Assembly (NCBI GenBank): GCA_007570785.1
Contig: ML664662.1
Location: 434,163-498,162, forward strand
Direction: 5' to 3'
Length of the DNA stretch: 64,000 nucleotides
Source of the DNA: Antilocapra americana
Taxonomy: Eukaryota; Chordata; Mammalia; Artiodactyla; Antilocapridae
Both the position numbers and the translations under genes were made by a program. The notes under the pieces are model-generated. The model ran no database searches and was not told where the DNA came from. It saw only the letters and a program-made list of their open reading frames with translations. Shown piece by piece: positions 33,978 to 45,408 of this stretch. Each line of letters starts with the position of its first letter. Within the stretch, counting starts at the first letter, position 1.

Positions 33978-34170
33978 CAGGGGTCCCAAACCTCTGGGAT
34001 CTCATGCCAGATGATCTGAGGTGGAGCTGATGTAATAATAATAGAAATAAAGTGCACAATACATGTAATGTGCTTGAATCATCCTGAAACCACCTCTCCA
34101 CCCCCTGGTGCATGAAAAAATTATTTTACATGAAACCCATCCCTGGTACCATAAAGGCTGAGGACCACTG
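33978..34170 (+). mobile_element. hAT-type non-autonomous DNA transposon (MER1/Charlie group)
   Basis: Termini caggggtccc and ggaccactg are inverted-repeat ends, and the middle has the group phrase tgccagatgatctgaggtgg. The 8-bp duplications ctttaagg (33970-33977) and ccttcagg (34171-34178), with two mismatches, fit hAT elements. Confidence 0.78.
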
Positions 34171-34214
34171 CCTTCAGGCACCAAGCTTTGTGGTTGATGG
34201 TTTTGTAGCAAAAG

Positions 34215-34970
34215 CTCACTGATTCAGAGTATGACAATGGGCTTTTTTGATGAGGAGCCTAACCCTCTCAGATGCTGGCTTCCTTAAAGTTGGAGAGTTT
34301 GAGGGACACTGTTTGGTAATGTAACCAAGCAGGACCCTATGGAGGCCTTCCCAGGACAGACACCTACCCCCACCCATGTCCTCCACCTGCCTCTTGTCTG
34401 TAGAAAACTTTAGCCTTCTAGCCCTTCCCCAGGTTCCAAAGAATGTAATCAGAGTCGTGAGAAAATGCAGGAAAACAATCAAGCAGGACAAAATAATGGT
34501 AGTTTAGCTCTTAAACAAAGTCAGGGACCTTTAGTTCCTCCTCAAAGGCTATAGATAATATTCTGAGCCAAATCCTTTGAGCTGTTTTGGAGAGACTGAA
34601 ACCCCCCACAAGTGGAAGAAGTTAACTGTCTGCTGGCCACAAGCACATAGGCCCCAGACCAGGTGGAACCAGGTGGTCGATGGTGTTGACTTTTGATTAC
34701 CTCATCACCAATCCATCAGAAGGATGACCACCAGCTGATCACGTACCCAGCAACCCTCTCTCTCATCTTTAAAAACCTTCCCCTGAAAGCCAGCAGAGAG
34801 TTGGGTCTTTTGAGCCTTAAGCACTGTCTACGCTCCTTGCTGGAAGCCCTGAGCTAGATGGTGCGCTTTCCTTCCTCACAACCGGGCATCAGTAGATGGG
34901 GAGAGAGATCCAAGTTTGGTTGGGTAACCCTAAGGGTTAGCACAAAACTTTTGGATGTGGCTGTTCCCTT
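34215..34970 (-). mobile_element. LTR-like repeat, copy B (inverted relative to copy A)
   Basis: Its reverse complement aligns with copy A from ggctttcagg near 34790 to the gctagaaggctaaagttttc segment near 34420. It appears more complete than copy A at the 34800-34970 side. The family is unassigned. Confidence 0.6.
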
Positions 34971-34987
34971 CAATAACTCTGAAGGAA

Positions 34988-35246
34988 GGCTTCCCTAGTG
35001 GCTCAGTGGTAAAGAATACTGCATAATGCAGGAAGCACGGGTTTGATCCCTGATCCAGGGAGATTCCCCATGCTGTAGAGCAACTAAACCCGTGTGCTAC
35101 AACTATTGAGCCTGTGCTCTAGAGCTCGGGAGCTGCAACTATTGAGCCCAAACATGCTAAAGCCCGTACTCCACATCAGTAGAAGCCACTGCAATGAGAA
35201 GCCCACGCAGCAACGAAGACCCATTACAGTCAAAAATAAAGAAAAC
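34988..35246 (+). mobile_element. CHR-type SINE, long (CHR-1-like) form
   Basis: Sense copy: ggcttccctagtggctcagt head, then repeated tgcaactattgagcc units and an A-rich tail. Confidence 0.85.
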
Positions 35247-35250
35247 TATA

Positions 35251-37690
35251 TAAAATGCTGAAGAAACCTGGGATTTCTTGGAGGTCATGTTTGCAGCTGC
35301 CTTGTTCTTGAAACTCGGACTCCAGTAGGAAGGAGATGTGGGTGAATCAGCACCTGGCTGAGGATTTCAGTGTATTGATGGTGGGGCATGGGGATAGGAA
35401 GGGGTGGGGAGCCAAGCTGGCCCCCTAAAAAGCAGGCCCATTGGCTCCCCCCTGGGCTCCCAGGATCCTTTGCAGCCAGCCCCTCCGCACCAGGAAGGCT
35501 GGCAGGCCCACCCTGCTTCACCTGGTGGGAGGTTCACACAGGCCAAGGTTAACCTAAATGTGGAGATTGTTATTCAGAGCTAGGTTTCACACCTTCTGGC
35601 ATTCCATGCTAGCCTAGTTTTTAATAAAAACAACACTATTTTGGTGCCGTAAACCTATTTTTCACCATCTGGCATACCCTTGTGCCTCTTATGTTTCTTC
35701 TTCTAGTACAGCCTGACAGGAAAAAACCACCGTGGGACTAGAAGCTCTCCACCAAAGAGGATATTGTTGTACATTAGAGTGGATAAGGCATCTTTCTGTA
35801 AGTTGTAGCCGCTTAACTCTGAGCAACAGACTCTCAAAAAACTCCTTTCTACAGATGTCAATAGGACAAGATGAAAGAAGTTTACCTCATGAAACATTAA
35901 GGTAAAACATGAAATTTGTTTTCATTTGCGTAACATGATGACAATCCTAAAATACCCAAGAGACTAACAAGGAAGAAAACTCACCCCTTCTGTCTGAGGG
36001 AATGGTGACAGAATGGCCCCAAGCTGTCCTCTGCAGTTTCTTTGGGGGATGACACTAAAGTAATGGAAGGCTCTGGGGGAACCAACAGCAAAAGTAGCTT
36101 AATGAGTGAAAGTCACTCATTGGATCAAGCTTTTAGTAAGTCTGTGATTTTGTGATTCTCTGAATTTTTTAGAGTCAAAGTCAGCTGTTGGACTTAATGT
36201 TTATCAGCACGTTTTTACTGATAAAAGAGCTACTTCAAAGCACACAAATGTCTCTAGAAAACGGGTTGTGTGCCTCTTTTTACTTAATGAGCCTATAGTT
36301 CTTGATTCTCAAGTATGTGATGAATGGTGTTGTGTGGGTGCTCGTTTGAGGCAGCTCCAGGTTTTGTGGGTTACTGAAGATTATATAACTTAGAGGGGTT
36401 AAAAAAGAATAGAAAATTAGGAAAGGAATGTTCTTTAGAATCAGAAAGAAAACACAATACATAACATTTTAAAAGCTGAGAAATACTTCAAATCTCACAT
36501 AATTCAGAAAACTGACATATAGTTTTGTTAACTGCCTGACAAGCTCCTATAACACATTTTTCCCCTACAGTTTTTGGCTGCAGATGCTTTGCCTGCCTTT
36601 TCATATGACAACAATCTTGTAATATCATTTTCTAGCAAGAGGATAGAAAGATAATTCATGCTGATTTTCTTTTAGTTTGGTTTCATTATTGATAGTTCAG
36701 AATTTTCAGCTTTGCAATTTGTTATTAATACTGTGTACATTTTTAGGACTGCTGTCAAATTTTGGGAAATCTCTCAGTTTCTTTTCTATAAAAGATGTAC
36801 ATTTTCTGGGCATATCAAGGTTTCATATTCAGAGACCCATCTTAAGTACTCTGAAGTGACAATACTCTGTCAACTTGACCTCAGTATCTTGTAAAGATCT
36901 ATTATGAGATTTGTGTTATTTTTGTCAATGTCAGTATTTTGGTCAAGTCAGCAAGAAACTTAATTTTCCTCCAGTGTGTTCATATACTTCACTTCTCATT
37001 AAGTATATTATTAATCCCCAAACCCATATATTGCCTTTATTCAAATTTTATCTCTTTTGGTATGATCTGAAAAAAAATTTTGTTACAATTTATTTCTCTA
37101 TGCCAGAATTGTTTGTTGGTTACGTATGGACATATTTGAAAAAATTTTAGAGGGAGTTTGCAATTATATTCACTGCATTATTGATGACAATTCTCAACAG
37201 GAAAAACTTCCGTTTTGAGCTGCTCATAAATTTAGGCATTTGATGATTGGAAGAATTTTCCACATACCAGCTTCCGGCTCTGTACATTTCAAACCTTGTT
37301 TCTCCTCCTCCTCCTCCTCCCACATCCCAGCTGCTTTAGTGCTCAGTGTCATGATGGCAGGTGGGCAGTGGGATTATTCCTGGAAGTCATTCCTACCCCA
37401 GGATGGCCAGTAATGACTATGTAAACAGTTCCCGTTAAGGCCACAGTAAAGTGTATCCCCAACTCAACTTGCTCTCAGGCAGCTTCTAATGCTTCAGGAC
37501 CAGAGGGGAAGTGTGACAGTGTCAGGGTGAGGAGAGAGCCATCTTTACCCATCAAGATTCAATACAGATCTTAACTAATTTGCAGTTCACTCCTGCAAAT
37601 GGTACATGTAGGACCAGGTGGATCCATTTCTGGCCACATCCCCGACTCCCACCCCCTACCCTCGCCAAGAGTCGTCTGGTAATAAGGGGC
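35251..37690. other. Repeat-poor intergenic sequence
   Basis: I recognise no repeat family, gene or exon. Features are a perfect short palindrome at 36101-36121 and a (CTC)n run at about 37302-37320. AT-rich from 36100 to 37250, becoming GC-rich towards the CpG island. Confidence 0.4.
36101..36121. repeat. Perfect palindrome
   Basis: aatgagtga-aag-tcactcatt: 9-bp arms around a 3-bp centre. Each arm contains TGAGTGA, close to an AP-1 half arrangement. Confidence 0.9.
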
Positions 37691-37933
37691 TCTGCGGCTT
37701 AAGCTCTGTGTAGGTACCAGCCTGTGAGGGGTTTTTGTTTCTTTGAATTGACAAAAGCGGCAACAGAATACCAAAGGGCCGATTCCGGAAGGCTTGGCTT
37801 TGTGTCTCTCCGTGACCTTGAACAGGTTGTTCCCGTCTCCGTCCGCCTCGGTTCCCCCACTTCCCAGCCTCCCACGCGCGAAGGGCCTCCTAGCTCCCAC
37901 CTGGTCCCGGTCCCCTGCCGTGTCAGCCTGCGG

Positions 37934-37947
37934 CCGCTAGAGGGCAC
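37934..37947 (+). promoter_or_regulatory. CTCF-type motif
   Basis: ccgctagagggcac fits the CTCF core CCASYAGRKGGC at all but one position. Confidence 0.5.
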
Positions 37948-37991
37948 CATAGCCCCGTCTCAGAGCTGGGGAGGCCGGGCGACGGGGCCGG

Positions 37992-38005
37992 GTTGCCAAG
38001 GCGAC
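37992..38005 (+). promoter_or_regulatory. RFX X-box-like motif
   Basis: gttgccaaggcgac: half-site GTTGCC is exact, and the second half GGCGAC differs from GGYAAC at one base. Confidence 0.5.
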
Positions 38006-38234
38006 GGCGGCGGCAGTCCAGCAGCTGCTGGCTCAGCTCCGCCTTAGATGCGTTACGTGACGAATCGTGCTCCGTGGGAAACATCGACGCCCACAGAAAA
38101 CTGGTGACGTGGGCAGGGCCTCGCGCAGACTCCGCTTGCCTTTGAATGGCCGCTCGCAATGCGACAGGAGCTTTAGAGAGTAGGCGGGTTCCGTGACGGG
38201 CAAAGCGCTGCGATCCCTGCCGTGGCCCTCCTTG

Positions 38235-38246
38235 CCACCAGGGGGC
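38235..38246 (+). promoter_or_regulatory. CTCF-type motif
   Basis: ccaccagggggc is an exact match to the CTCF core, in the same orientation as the upstream site. Confidence 0.6.
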
Positions 38247-38289
38247 TTTGTCACCCCTCAGGCTCATGACACTCACAGGACACTCTTTG

Positions 38290-38949
38290 ATTTGAGGTGT
38301 CTGGGACGGGGAGGGGCTGATCAGTAAGTGATCTGTGACGGACTGGAACACCAATGAGAGCAAGGCTCAGGGCCTCCCAGGCGGCTGCTCTTCCGGTTTC
38401 GGTTCTGGAGGGCCTGTGTTGGTGGCACTGCCCTGGGCTAAGTGGTAGGATCTGATGGCGTCCGCAGAGCCCCGCTCCCGCAGAGGAGCCCATCCTACCG
38501 TGTGGCCCTCTTGCAGGGTGATGGGCATTGCTCAACGAAAGTTCGCAAGAGATTTTGTCTTTCATCCCTGAAATGGAGGCATGCGAGGGGGCTCTGGCCC
38601 CCCCTCCCATGTCTGGGTAGAAAGGGTGGGGGTGAGGAGGCAGAAGCAAACGATGTAGGTGAGAAAATCGATCTGCCTAACACAACAGTTGCTTGTGCCC
38701 ACGCGTGAACCCTGGGATCGCCCTGGTCCATGGTAATGCGGAATTCCTTTGTGGCCAAGTGCAGGGCTCAATTTAAATCGAGACTTACTGACTTGGGAGG
38801 GGGAGAATAGACGGCAGAAAGGGTCAGCCAAACAAAGATGGTACAGGAGGTTGTGCAAGGAACCAGTGCAGACCCAGCAGTGGGAGTAGGGGTGTGTGTA
38901 AGAGCTCCTTGTAACCACAAGGGGGTGGGGTGGAGGGGAAGCCTTTGTA
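38290..38949. other. Downstream of CpG island, no confirmed exon
   Basis: A 38-codon frame opens with ATGGCGTCCGCAGAGCC at 38455 but has no supporting donor of good quality. Other ORFs on both strands are GC-driven. Confidence 0.3.
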
Positions 38950-39530
38950 GTGTGTGTGTGTTAAAATACACGTAACATAAAAGTCACCATTTTAACAATT
39001 TAGGGTTTTTTTTTTCCCCAGCTCTCTATAGCTGCAGGATCTTAGTTTTTCAACTAGGGATTGAACCCTGGCCCTCAGAAATGAATGTGCAGAGTCTTAA
39101 CCACTGGACTGTCAGAGAATTCCCAACAATTTTTAAAATACACGATTCAGTAGCATTTAGTACATTCACAGTGTTGTGCAACTATCAACATTGTCTAGTT
39201 CCAAACATTTTCATCACCCCAAAAGGAAACCCTGACCCATTAGCAGTGACTCCCTATCCCTTCCCAGCCCCTAGCAACTACTAATGTAATCTGTGAATTG
39301 GCCAATCCTGGGCATTTCATGTAGATAGGATCATACAATGTTCAGTCTTTGTGTCTGTCTTCTTTCACTCAGCATGATATTTCCAAAATTCATCCACGGT
39401 AGAGCAGGTATTTAGTACTTAATTCCTTTTTATGGCCAAATAATATTCTGTTGTGTAGGTAGATCACATTTTGTGAATCCATTTAGCTGTTAATGAGCAC
39501 TTGCACTTTTTTACCTTTTGGTGATTGGGA
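38950..39530 (-). mobile_element. Old L1 3' end, antisense
   Basis: taaaatacacgtaacataaa, then aaccctgacccattagcagt and ggatcatacaatgttcagtc. Interrupted by a SINE. Confidence 0.75.
39005..39124 (-). mobile_element. CHR-type SINE
   Basis: Poly(T) followed by the antisense body. aacaattt is duplicated on both sides. Confidence 0.82.
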
Positions 39531-40397
39531 ACAGAGGCACACGTACAATTACATCTTCCTGTCCTCTGTGGGCCCCTCTGGGTGCAGCTCTCTCTGAATG
39601 TTGGGCTGTGAGCAGGTCTTCTGGCATCTACCCTGGCTCCGTACCCACCCCGGCCCAGGGGAACTTTGTGTGGTGTAGGGGGGGGCTTGGGCTCGTCAGT
39701 CACCACCTCAAACAGAGGGGTCCACTGGAGTTATTTTGTTTCCTCTCAGGGGCTAGGCCTGTACACCTCAGACACCAGAATCTGCTCCTTTTTCTGTTCT
39801 CTGCTAATATCAACACATCCATTAAGCAGAGAACAAGACTGGTCTGGTTGCTGCCACAATGAGAGGGTAGACGAGCTAGGGACAATGGAAAAACAAAAGG
39901 TAGGAGGACATAGGGGAACAAAGGTGTCAGTTCGAAAATAGGACCCTGCATACTTTCGTTTTTAGTTACTCTCTTGATAATATCATGTACACGTGATTGG
40001 AGGGTGGGACAATGTGGGACATGGAGGCCCTGGCCCAGGAAAATACGGATGGGAAGTCCAGAGGGGCTCTCTTCTGCCTCAGCAGGGCCAGTCTGCCCAG
40101 ACCCTGATATGAAGCAGGAAGAGAGGAGGTGGCATGTGTATGTGGAGCAGGGGGGCAACCCCACTTGGACAAGTAGAACCAGGGAGTCCTTTGTCAAGTG
40201 AGATGGGTAAATTGTGATCACTGGTCCTGGAAAAGGTAGCCAATGGGCCTCTGTAGGGGGAATGTCTCCCCAGATCCACAAAGTACACACGCAGAGAGAA
40301 TCCTCCCTAGGCCTGTGAATCAGTAAACAAGCCGTGTCAATCTAGGATTTTAATGGCCTAGGATCCTTTGATGCATCAAGTCCTGTTTTTTTTAAAA
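39531..40397 (-). other. Unassigned; 196-codon minus-strand ORF, possible LTR
   Basis: An open frame at 39700-40290 (-) is the longest non-transposon frame in the window. It has no signal peptide, recognisable domain or splice context, and it is rich in Pro, Leu and Ser. The minus-strand opening and the LTR-like length suggest an old retroviral LTR. I cannot confirm this and do not call a gene. Confidence 0.3.
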
Positions 40398-40585
40398 AGT
40401 TGCTCAGTCTTATCTAACTCTTTTGCCACCCTATGGACTATAGCCGCCAGGCTCCTCTGTCCATGGGATTTCCCAGGCAAGAATACCAGGGTGGGTTGCC
40501 ATGCCCTCCTCCAGGGGATCTTCCCGTCCCAGGGATTAAACCTTATTTGTCAGGTGGGTTCTTTACCACAAGCGCCACCTGGGTT
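40398..40585 (-). mobile_element. Bov-tA SINE
   Basis: agttgctcagtcttatctaa to taccacaagcgccacctggg. Slightly shortened head. Confidence 0.85.
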
Positions 40586-40734
40586 TGCTAGATTCTGAAT
40601 CAGCTGTTCCACTGAACACAAGCAACCTCACAAACTCACTGCAGCTGGGATTCAGCATTTACTGAGATGTCCTGGATGAGCTGCTCTCAGATTCCCAGGT
40701 TTCACTTTTTTTTTTATTTTAAAGGAGACCATCA

Positions 40735-40797
40735 TCCCACGGACAAAGGAGCCTGGCAGGCTACGGTCCACAGGATCGAAAAGTGTTGAACAGGACT
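40735..40797 (+). mobile_element. Bov-tA tail fragment
   Basis: cccacggacaaaggagcctg to gtgttgaacaggactt: only the BovB-derived tail, sense. Confidence 0.75.
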
Positions 40798-40879
40798 TCA
40801 TACACAGCACAACAGTGGTTTGCCAACTTTGTTTTTTCTTCTTTAGATCCTTTTTTGTTGTTGTTTAAATTGAAGTAAG

Positions 40880-41027
40880 CACTTCTCTGGTGATCCAGTG
40901 GTTAAGATTCCGTGCTTCCAATGCAAGAGGCATGTGGTTTGACCCCTGGTTGGGGAACTAAGATCCCACATGCTGTGCAGCATGGTAAAAATTTTTTTCA
41001 ATTAAAATATTTTTTTAAAAAATAATA
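40880..41027 (+). mobile_element. CHR-type SINE
   Basis: Inserted at the L1 3' end, with aaattgaagta duplicated at about 40867-40877 and 41030-41040. Confidence 0.85.
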
Positions 41028-41073
41028 CAAATTGAAGTATAGTTGATTTACAGTGTTGTTAGTTTCTGGTATA

Positions 41074-41282
41074 GGCTTCCCTGGTGGCTCAGATGGTAAA
41101 GACTCTGCCTGCAATGCAGGAGACCCAGGGTTTAATCCTTGGGTTGGGGAGATCTCCTGGAAAAGGAAATGGCAACTCACTCCAGTATTCTTGCTTAGAG
41201 AAGTCTATGGGCAGAGGAGCCTGATGAGCTATAGTCCATGGGGTCACAAAGAGTCAGACATGACTGAGCGACTAACGCTTTT
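41074..41282 (+). mobile_element. Bov-tA SINE
   Basis: Complete sense copy in the L1, with ctggtata flanking on both sides (41066-41073 and about 41286-41293). Confidence 0.9.
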
Positions 41283-42555
41283 CTTACTGGTATATAGCAA
41301 GGTGATTCTGTTACATATATATATACATATATGTGTTTATTTTTCAGATTCTTTTCCATTATAGTTCATTATAAGACACTGTATATAGTTCCCTGTGCTA
41401 TATAGTAGGACCTTGTTGCTGTTTATTTTATATATAATAGTGTGTATATATTAATCACAAATTTCTAATTTATCTCTCCTTCCTCCTCATTCCCTCTTTG
41501 GTAACCATGAGTTTGTTTTTGATGACTGTGGGTAGGTTTTGTAAATAAGTTCACTTGTATCATTTTTGAGATTCCACATATAAGTAATATATGGTATTTG
41601 TCTTTCTCTAACTTCCTTCACTTAGTTTGATCTCTAGGTCCATGCTGCTGCAAATGGCTTTATTTCATTCTTTTATATGGCTGAGTAATATTCCACTGTA
41701 TATATGAACCATATCTTTATCCGTTCATGTTGATGGACATTCTGGTTGTTTTTGTGTCTTGGCTTTTGTAAATAGTGCTGTAATGAACATTGGGATATGT
41801 GAATCTTTTCAAATTAGTTTTCTCCAGATATTTGTGCAGGAGTAGGATTGCTGGATCATATGGTAACTCTGTTTCTAGTTTTTTAGGGAACCTCTATGTT
41901 TTCCATAGTGCCTGTACCAATTTATATTCCCACCAACAGTGTAGGAGGGTTCCCCTTTCTTCAAACCCTCTGCAGTATTTATTATTTCTAGACTTTTTAA
42001 TGATGGCCATTCTGACCAGTGTGAGGTGATACCTCGTAGTTTTGATTTGCATTTCTCTAATAATTAGAAGTGTTGATTAGCATCTAATAAAAAAGATGGT
42101 GAACATCTTTTCATATGGTTATAGGCCATCTGTATGTCTTCTTTGGAGAAAGAACGGGCCTTCTGCCCATTTTTTGTTTGGGATGTTTGTTTTTTTGTTA
42201 TTAAGTTGTATGAGCTATTTGTATATTTTGAAAATTAAGCCCATGTTGCACAAATTGTTTGCAAATATTTTCTCCCAGTCTGTCAGTTGTCTTTTTGTTT
42301 TTCTTATGGTTTCCTTTGCTGTGCAAAAGCTTATAAGTTTAAGTAGGTCCCATTTGTTTATTTTTGCTTTTATTTCTATTATCTTGGGAGGAGACGGACC
42401 TAAGAAAACATCACTACAATTTATGTCAGGGAATGTTTTACCCATGTTCTCTTATATGAGTTTTATGGTGTCTTGTCTTATGTTTAAGTCTTTAAGCCAT
42501 AAGTTATCTGCATATAATGATAATTTTACTCTTCCTCTTTCAATTTAGACAACTT

Positions 42556-43108
42556 TTATTTCTTTTTCTTATCTGATACTGTGTCTAGGACTTCTGATAC
42601 TATGTTGAATAGAAGAGGTGAGAGTGGACATCCTTGTCTTGTTCCAGAATTTAGCAGGAAGGCTTTTAGCTTTTTACTGTTGAGTATTATGTTGGCTGTA
42701 GGTTTGTCATAAATAGCTTTTATTATGTTGACATATATTCCCTCTAGTCCCACTTTGATAAGACTTTTTATCATGAATGGATGTTGAATTTTATCAAATG
42801 CTTTTTCTGCATCATTGAGATGATTACATGGTTTTTGTCTTTCCTTCTGTTGATATGGTGTATGACAAAATTGGGTTACATATATTGAAACATCCTTTTG
42901 ACCCTGGGATGAATCCAACTTGATCATGGTATATGATCTTTTCTGTATATTGTTGGATTTTATTTGCTAATATTTTGCTGAGAATTTTTGCATCTATATT
43001 GAAGATATTGCCCTGTAGTTTTCTTTTTTTGGTAGTGTCTTTGTCTGGTTTTGGTATCAGGGTGATAGTGGCTTCATAGAATAACTGGGAGTACTCCCTC
43101 CTCTTCAA
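42556..43108 (-). pseudogene. L1 ORF2 reverse-transcriptase relic
   Basis: Two overlapping minus-strand frames (42824-43108, then 42556-42927) together cover the RT fingers and palm of L1 ORF2p. [12 protein letters not shown] and then [10 protein letters not shown] (motif A region, first catalytic Asp lost to E/D ambiguity or drift) are followed by [14 protein letters not shown] (motif B). The break between the frames is a frameshift near 42830-42850. The YADD region is not in either frame. Non-functional. Confidence 0.8.
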
Positions 43109-43889
43109 TCTTTTGGGAGAATTTGAGAAGAATCAGTATAAGTTCCTCCTGTGTTTGGTAGAATTCCTCAGTGAAGCCATCTGGTCTTGGATTTTGTTTG
43201 CAGGGAGGTTTTTTTTTATTATTATTAATACAAATTCTATTTTACTTCTAGTGATCTGTTCAAATTTAATTCTTTTTGATTCATTTTTGGTGGGCTGTTT
43301 CTAGAAACTTATCCATTTCTCTAGGTTGTTGAATTTGTTGGCATATAATTATTCATTGTATGCTATTTTTTAAAAAAATTTCTTCAGTATCTATTATTTC
43401 TCCTCTTTTATTTCTTATTTTTATTTGGCTCCTCTTTTCTACTTTGTGAGCCTGGCCAGAAATTTGTCAGTTTTGCTTACCCTTTCAAAAAATAGCTGTT
43501 AGTTTTATTGATGTTCTTTTTCTATTATTTTTGTAATTTCTATTTTATTTATTTTTTTCTCTGCTCTTTATTATTTTCTTCCTTCTGCTGAGTTTAGGTT
43601 TTGTTTGTTCTTTTTTTTCCAGTTCTTTTAGGTGGTAAGTAGGGAGTTTGTCTGAGATTTTTCTTGCTTTTTGAGGAAGGCCTATATTGCTGTGAACCTC
43701 CCTTTTAAGACTGCTTTGGCTGCATCCCATAGATTTTTGTATGATTCTGTTTTCATTGTCATTTGTTTCAAGGTATATTTAAATTTTCTCTATGATTTCA
43801 TTGTTGACCTATTGTTTTTTAGAGCATGTTATTTAGTCTCAATGTAATCATTTTTTCCTTCTTTCTGAAGTTGATTTCTACTTTCATAC

Positions 43890-44351
43890 TGTCACACGAG
43901 TGTATGCTCCTCGGTTCTGTCTCGTCACAGCAAAGATTTGGAGTGACGGACATTAAAGCCCTCTGCGGGTCACAGCTCTTGGGTCTTGGACAGACCGTGT
44001 TATAGCTTCTAAACAAATCAGTGTTACAGCTCTGATAATAGCTGGAGAATCCATCCTTGAAGCGTGAGGGCATGTCAACCCAAAGATGTGAAGAGAACGC
44101 CCCAGCCAGCGGGGGTGGGGGCAGGGAGGGAGAGAGAGAGCTTTGGCTCCTCTTTTTATATGTTTTTTTTCCTCCGCCTGGGCCTGTCCTATGTAAATTG
44201 GGTTAGCCAGGAGTGTTGTTTATTCTACCTGAGGTCCTCACTCTGGTCCTCCCTTCCGTTGTTCTATTTTTGTGGGCTTTCCCCTTCCTTATCTTTTAGC
44301 CACTGCCATTCGCCATTCTGGACGCCTGTTTCCTATTCTAACTACCTAACA
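43890..44351 (-). mobile_element. Solo endogenous-retrovirus LTR in the L1
   Basis: A 462-bp insert with TG...CA ends. Read on the minus strand it starts TGTTAGG, has a TATA-like catataaaaag at about 44152-44162, a GCTCTCTCTCTCCC stretch, and ends GTGTGACA. Flanking atac and ttac suggest a 4-bp target duplication with one mismatch. There is no internal viral sequence, so this is a recombination-derived solo LTR. Confidence 0.75.
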
Positions 44352-44479
44352 TTACCATTGTGATCAGAAAAGATCCCTGAAATAATTTCTATTCTTTTAA
44401 ATTTGTTGATGCTTGTTTTGTGTCCTACTATTCTAAAGAATGTTCCATGTGTAGTTGTAAAGAATGTGTATTCTGGTAT

Positions 44480-45408
44480 TTTTTTTTTTTTTGGCTTCAT
44501 TCACTTTATTTTTCTCATATAAAATTATGTGGTGGCTACAGCTGGAGCCTGGGTCCTCTGCATAGAGACTCTGGTGTGGGTCTTTACAAGATGGTCAGTG
44601 AATTCCTGATACGGAGACTTGGTGAACACTGTCTCTTGATCCGGGGGCGATAACTGTAAGCCTTGGAAATGGCATCCAAATAGCCTTGGCGAAATTGCCA
44701 GGGTGGCAGTGCAGCCCTTGACAGAGGTGTGACAGTCATCAGTGCCAGCCATCATCAGGAGCTTCTTGGGCACAGGGGCTGAGATGATGCCAGTGCCCCT
44801 GGGAGCAGGGATGAGGCACACCAGCACAGAACCACAGCGGCCAGTCACCTTGCAATGGATGATGTGGGACTTGCCAATCTTATTTTTCTAGTAGCCTCGT
44901 TACACGGGGATGACAGAGAGCTTGGCCAGGATGATGGCCCCACAGATGGCAGCGGCTACCGCCTTAGAGCACTCACCATCCGAACCGACATGTCGGTTGT
45001 GATCCCTGACAGTGACAAATGCCTCGAGCCTGGTCTGCTGACGCACGGTCTGTTTTTGCATGGACATAATCTTTAAAGCCTCGTCCTTGAGGGATGATCC
45101 CAGGAAAAAGTCAGTGATGTCAAATTCCTTAATGGGCAGAGAGAAGAGATAGATTTCCTCCAGGGACTTGACCTTCATGTTCTTGACCAGGCAGCCCAGC
45201 TTGGTGACAGGGAGCCACACCTTGTCCTTGATCTTGACTCCGTGAGCTCTGTGGTCTCTGCCCTATTGCTAATCCCAGCTGTGACCCAAGCCCAGGACCC
45301 CCCTGCTGAAGCCACCTTGGAAGCCACCACGGCCTCCCATTCCAGGGCCTCCAGGGCCTCTAGGCCTTCTCACAGCACCAGTATTATCTGCCATTTAGTG
45401 TTCTTATG
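44480..45408 (-). pseudogene. RPS2: RPS2 processed pseudogene
   Basis: Ribosomal protein S2 (uS5) is a 40S subunit protein of about 293 residues in mammals. The minus strand carries an intronless copy from ATG at 45394 to TAA at 44525, 870 nt against about 882 expected. The N-terminal Gly/Arg-rich region is degraded. Recognisable segments are [59 protein letters not shown] and the C-terminal [20 protein letters not shown]. There are at least two stops near 44890-44910 (at positions of an Arg and a Trp), more upstream, and a frameshift near 44650-44700. A poly(A) remnant (T run at 44480-44492) and a target duplication of gtgtattctggtatt on both sides show L1-mediated retroposition into the antisense L1. 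Confidence 0.96.

Larger units (their letters stand above)
37760..38260. promoter_or_regulatory. CpG island promoter with X-box, CRE-like and CTCF-type motifs
   Basis: CpG dinucleotides run at about 5-8 per 60 bp from 37920 to 38220. Within the island: gttgccaaggcgac at 37992-38005, an RFX X-box-like site with a perfect first half; ttacgtgacg at 38053-38062 and tgacgt at 38105-38110, CRE-like; and CTCF-core-like sites at 37934-37947 and 38235-38246. A good 5' splice site (tca|gtaagt, at 38324) lies on the + strand about 300 bp downstream, so a non-coding first exon transcribed rightwards is plausible. X-boxes are typical of ciliary-gene promoters. The gene itself is not identified. Confidence 0.65.

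Noticed and set aside
37571..38363. Frames of 107-146 codons over the second CpG island
   Set aside because: Same GC effect; they run through the X-box and CTCF motifs on both strands and have no domain.
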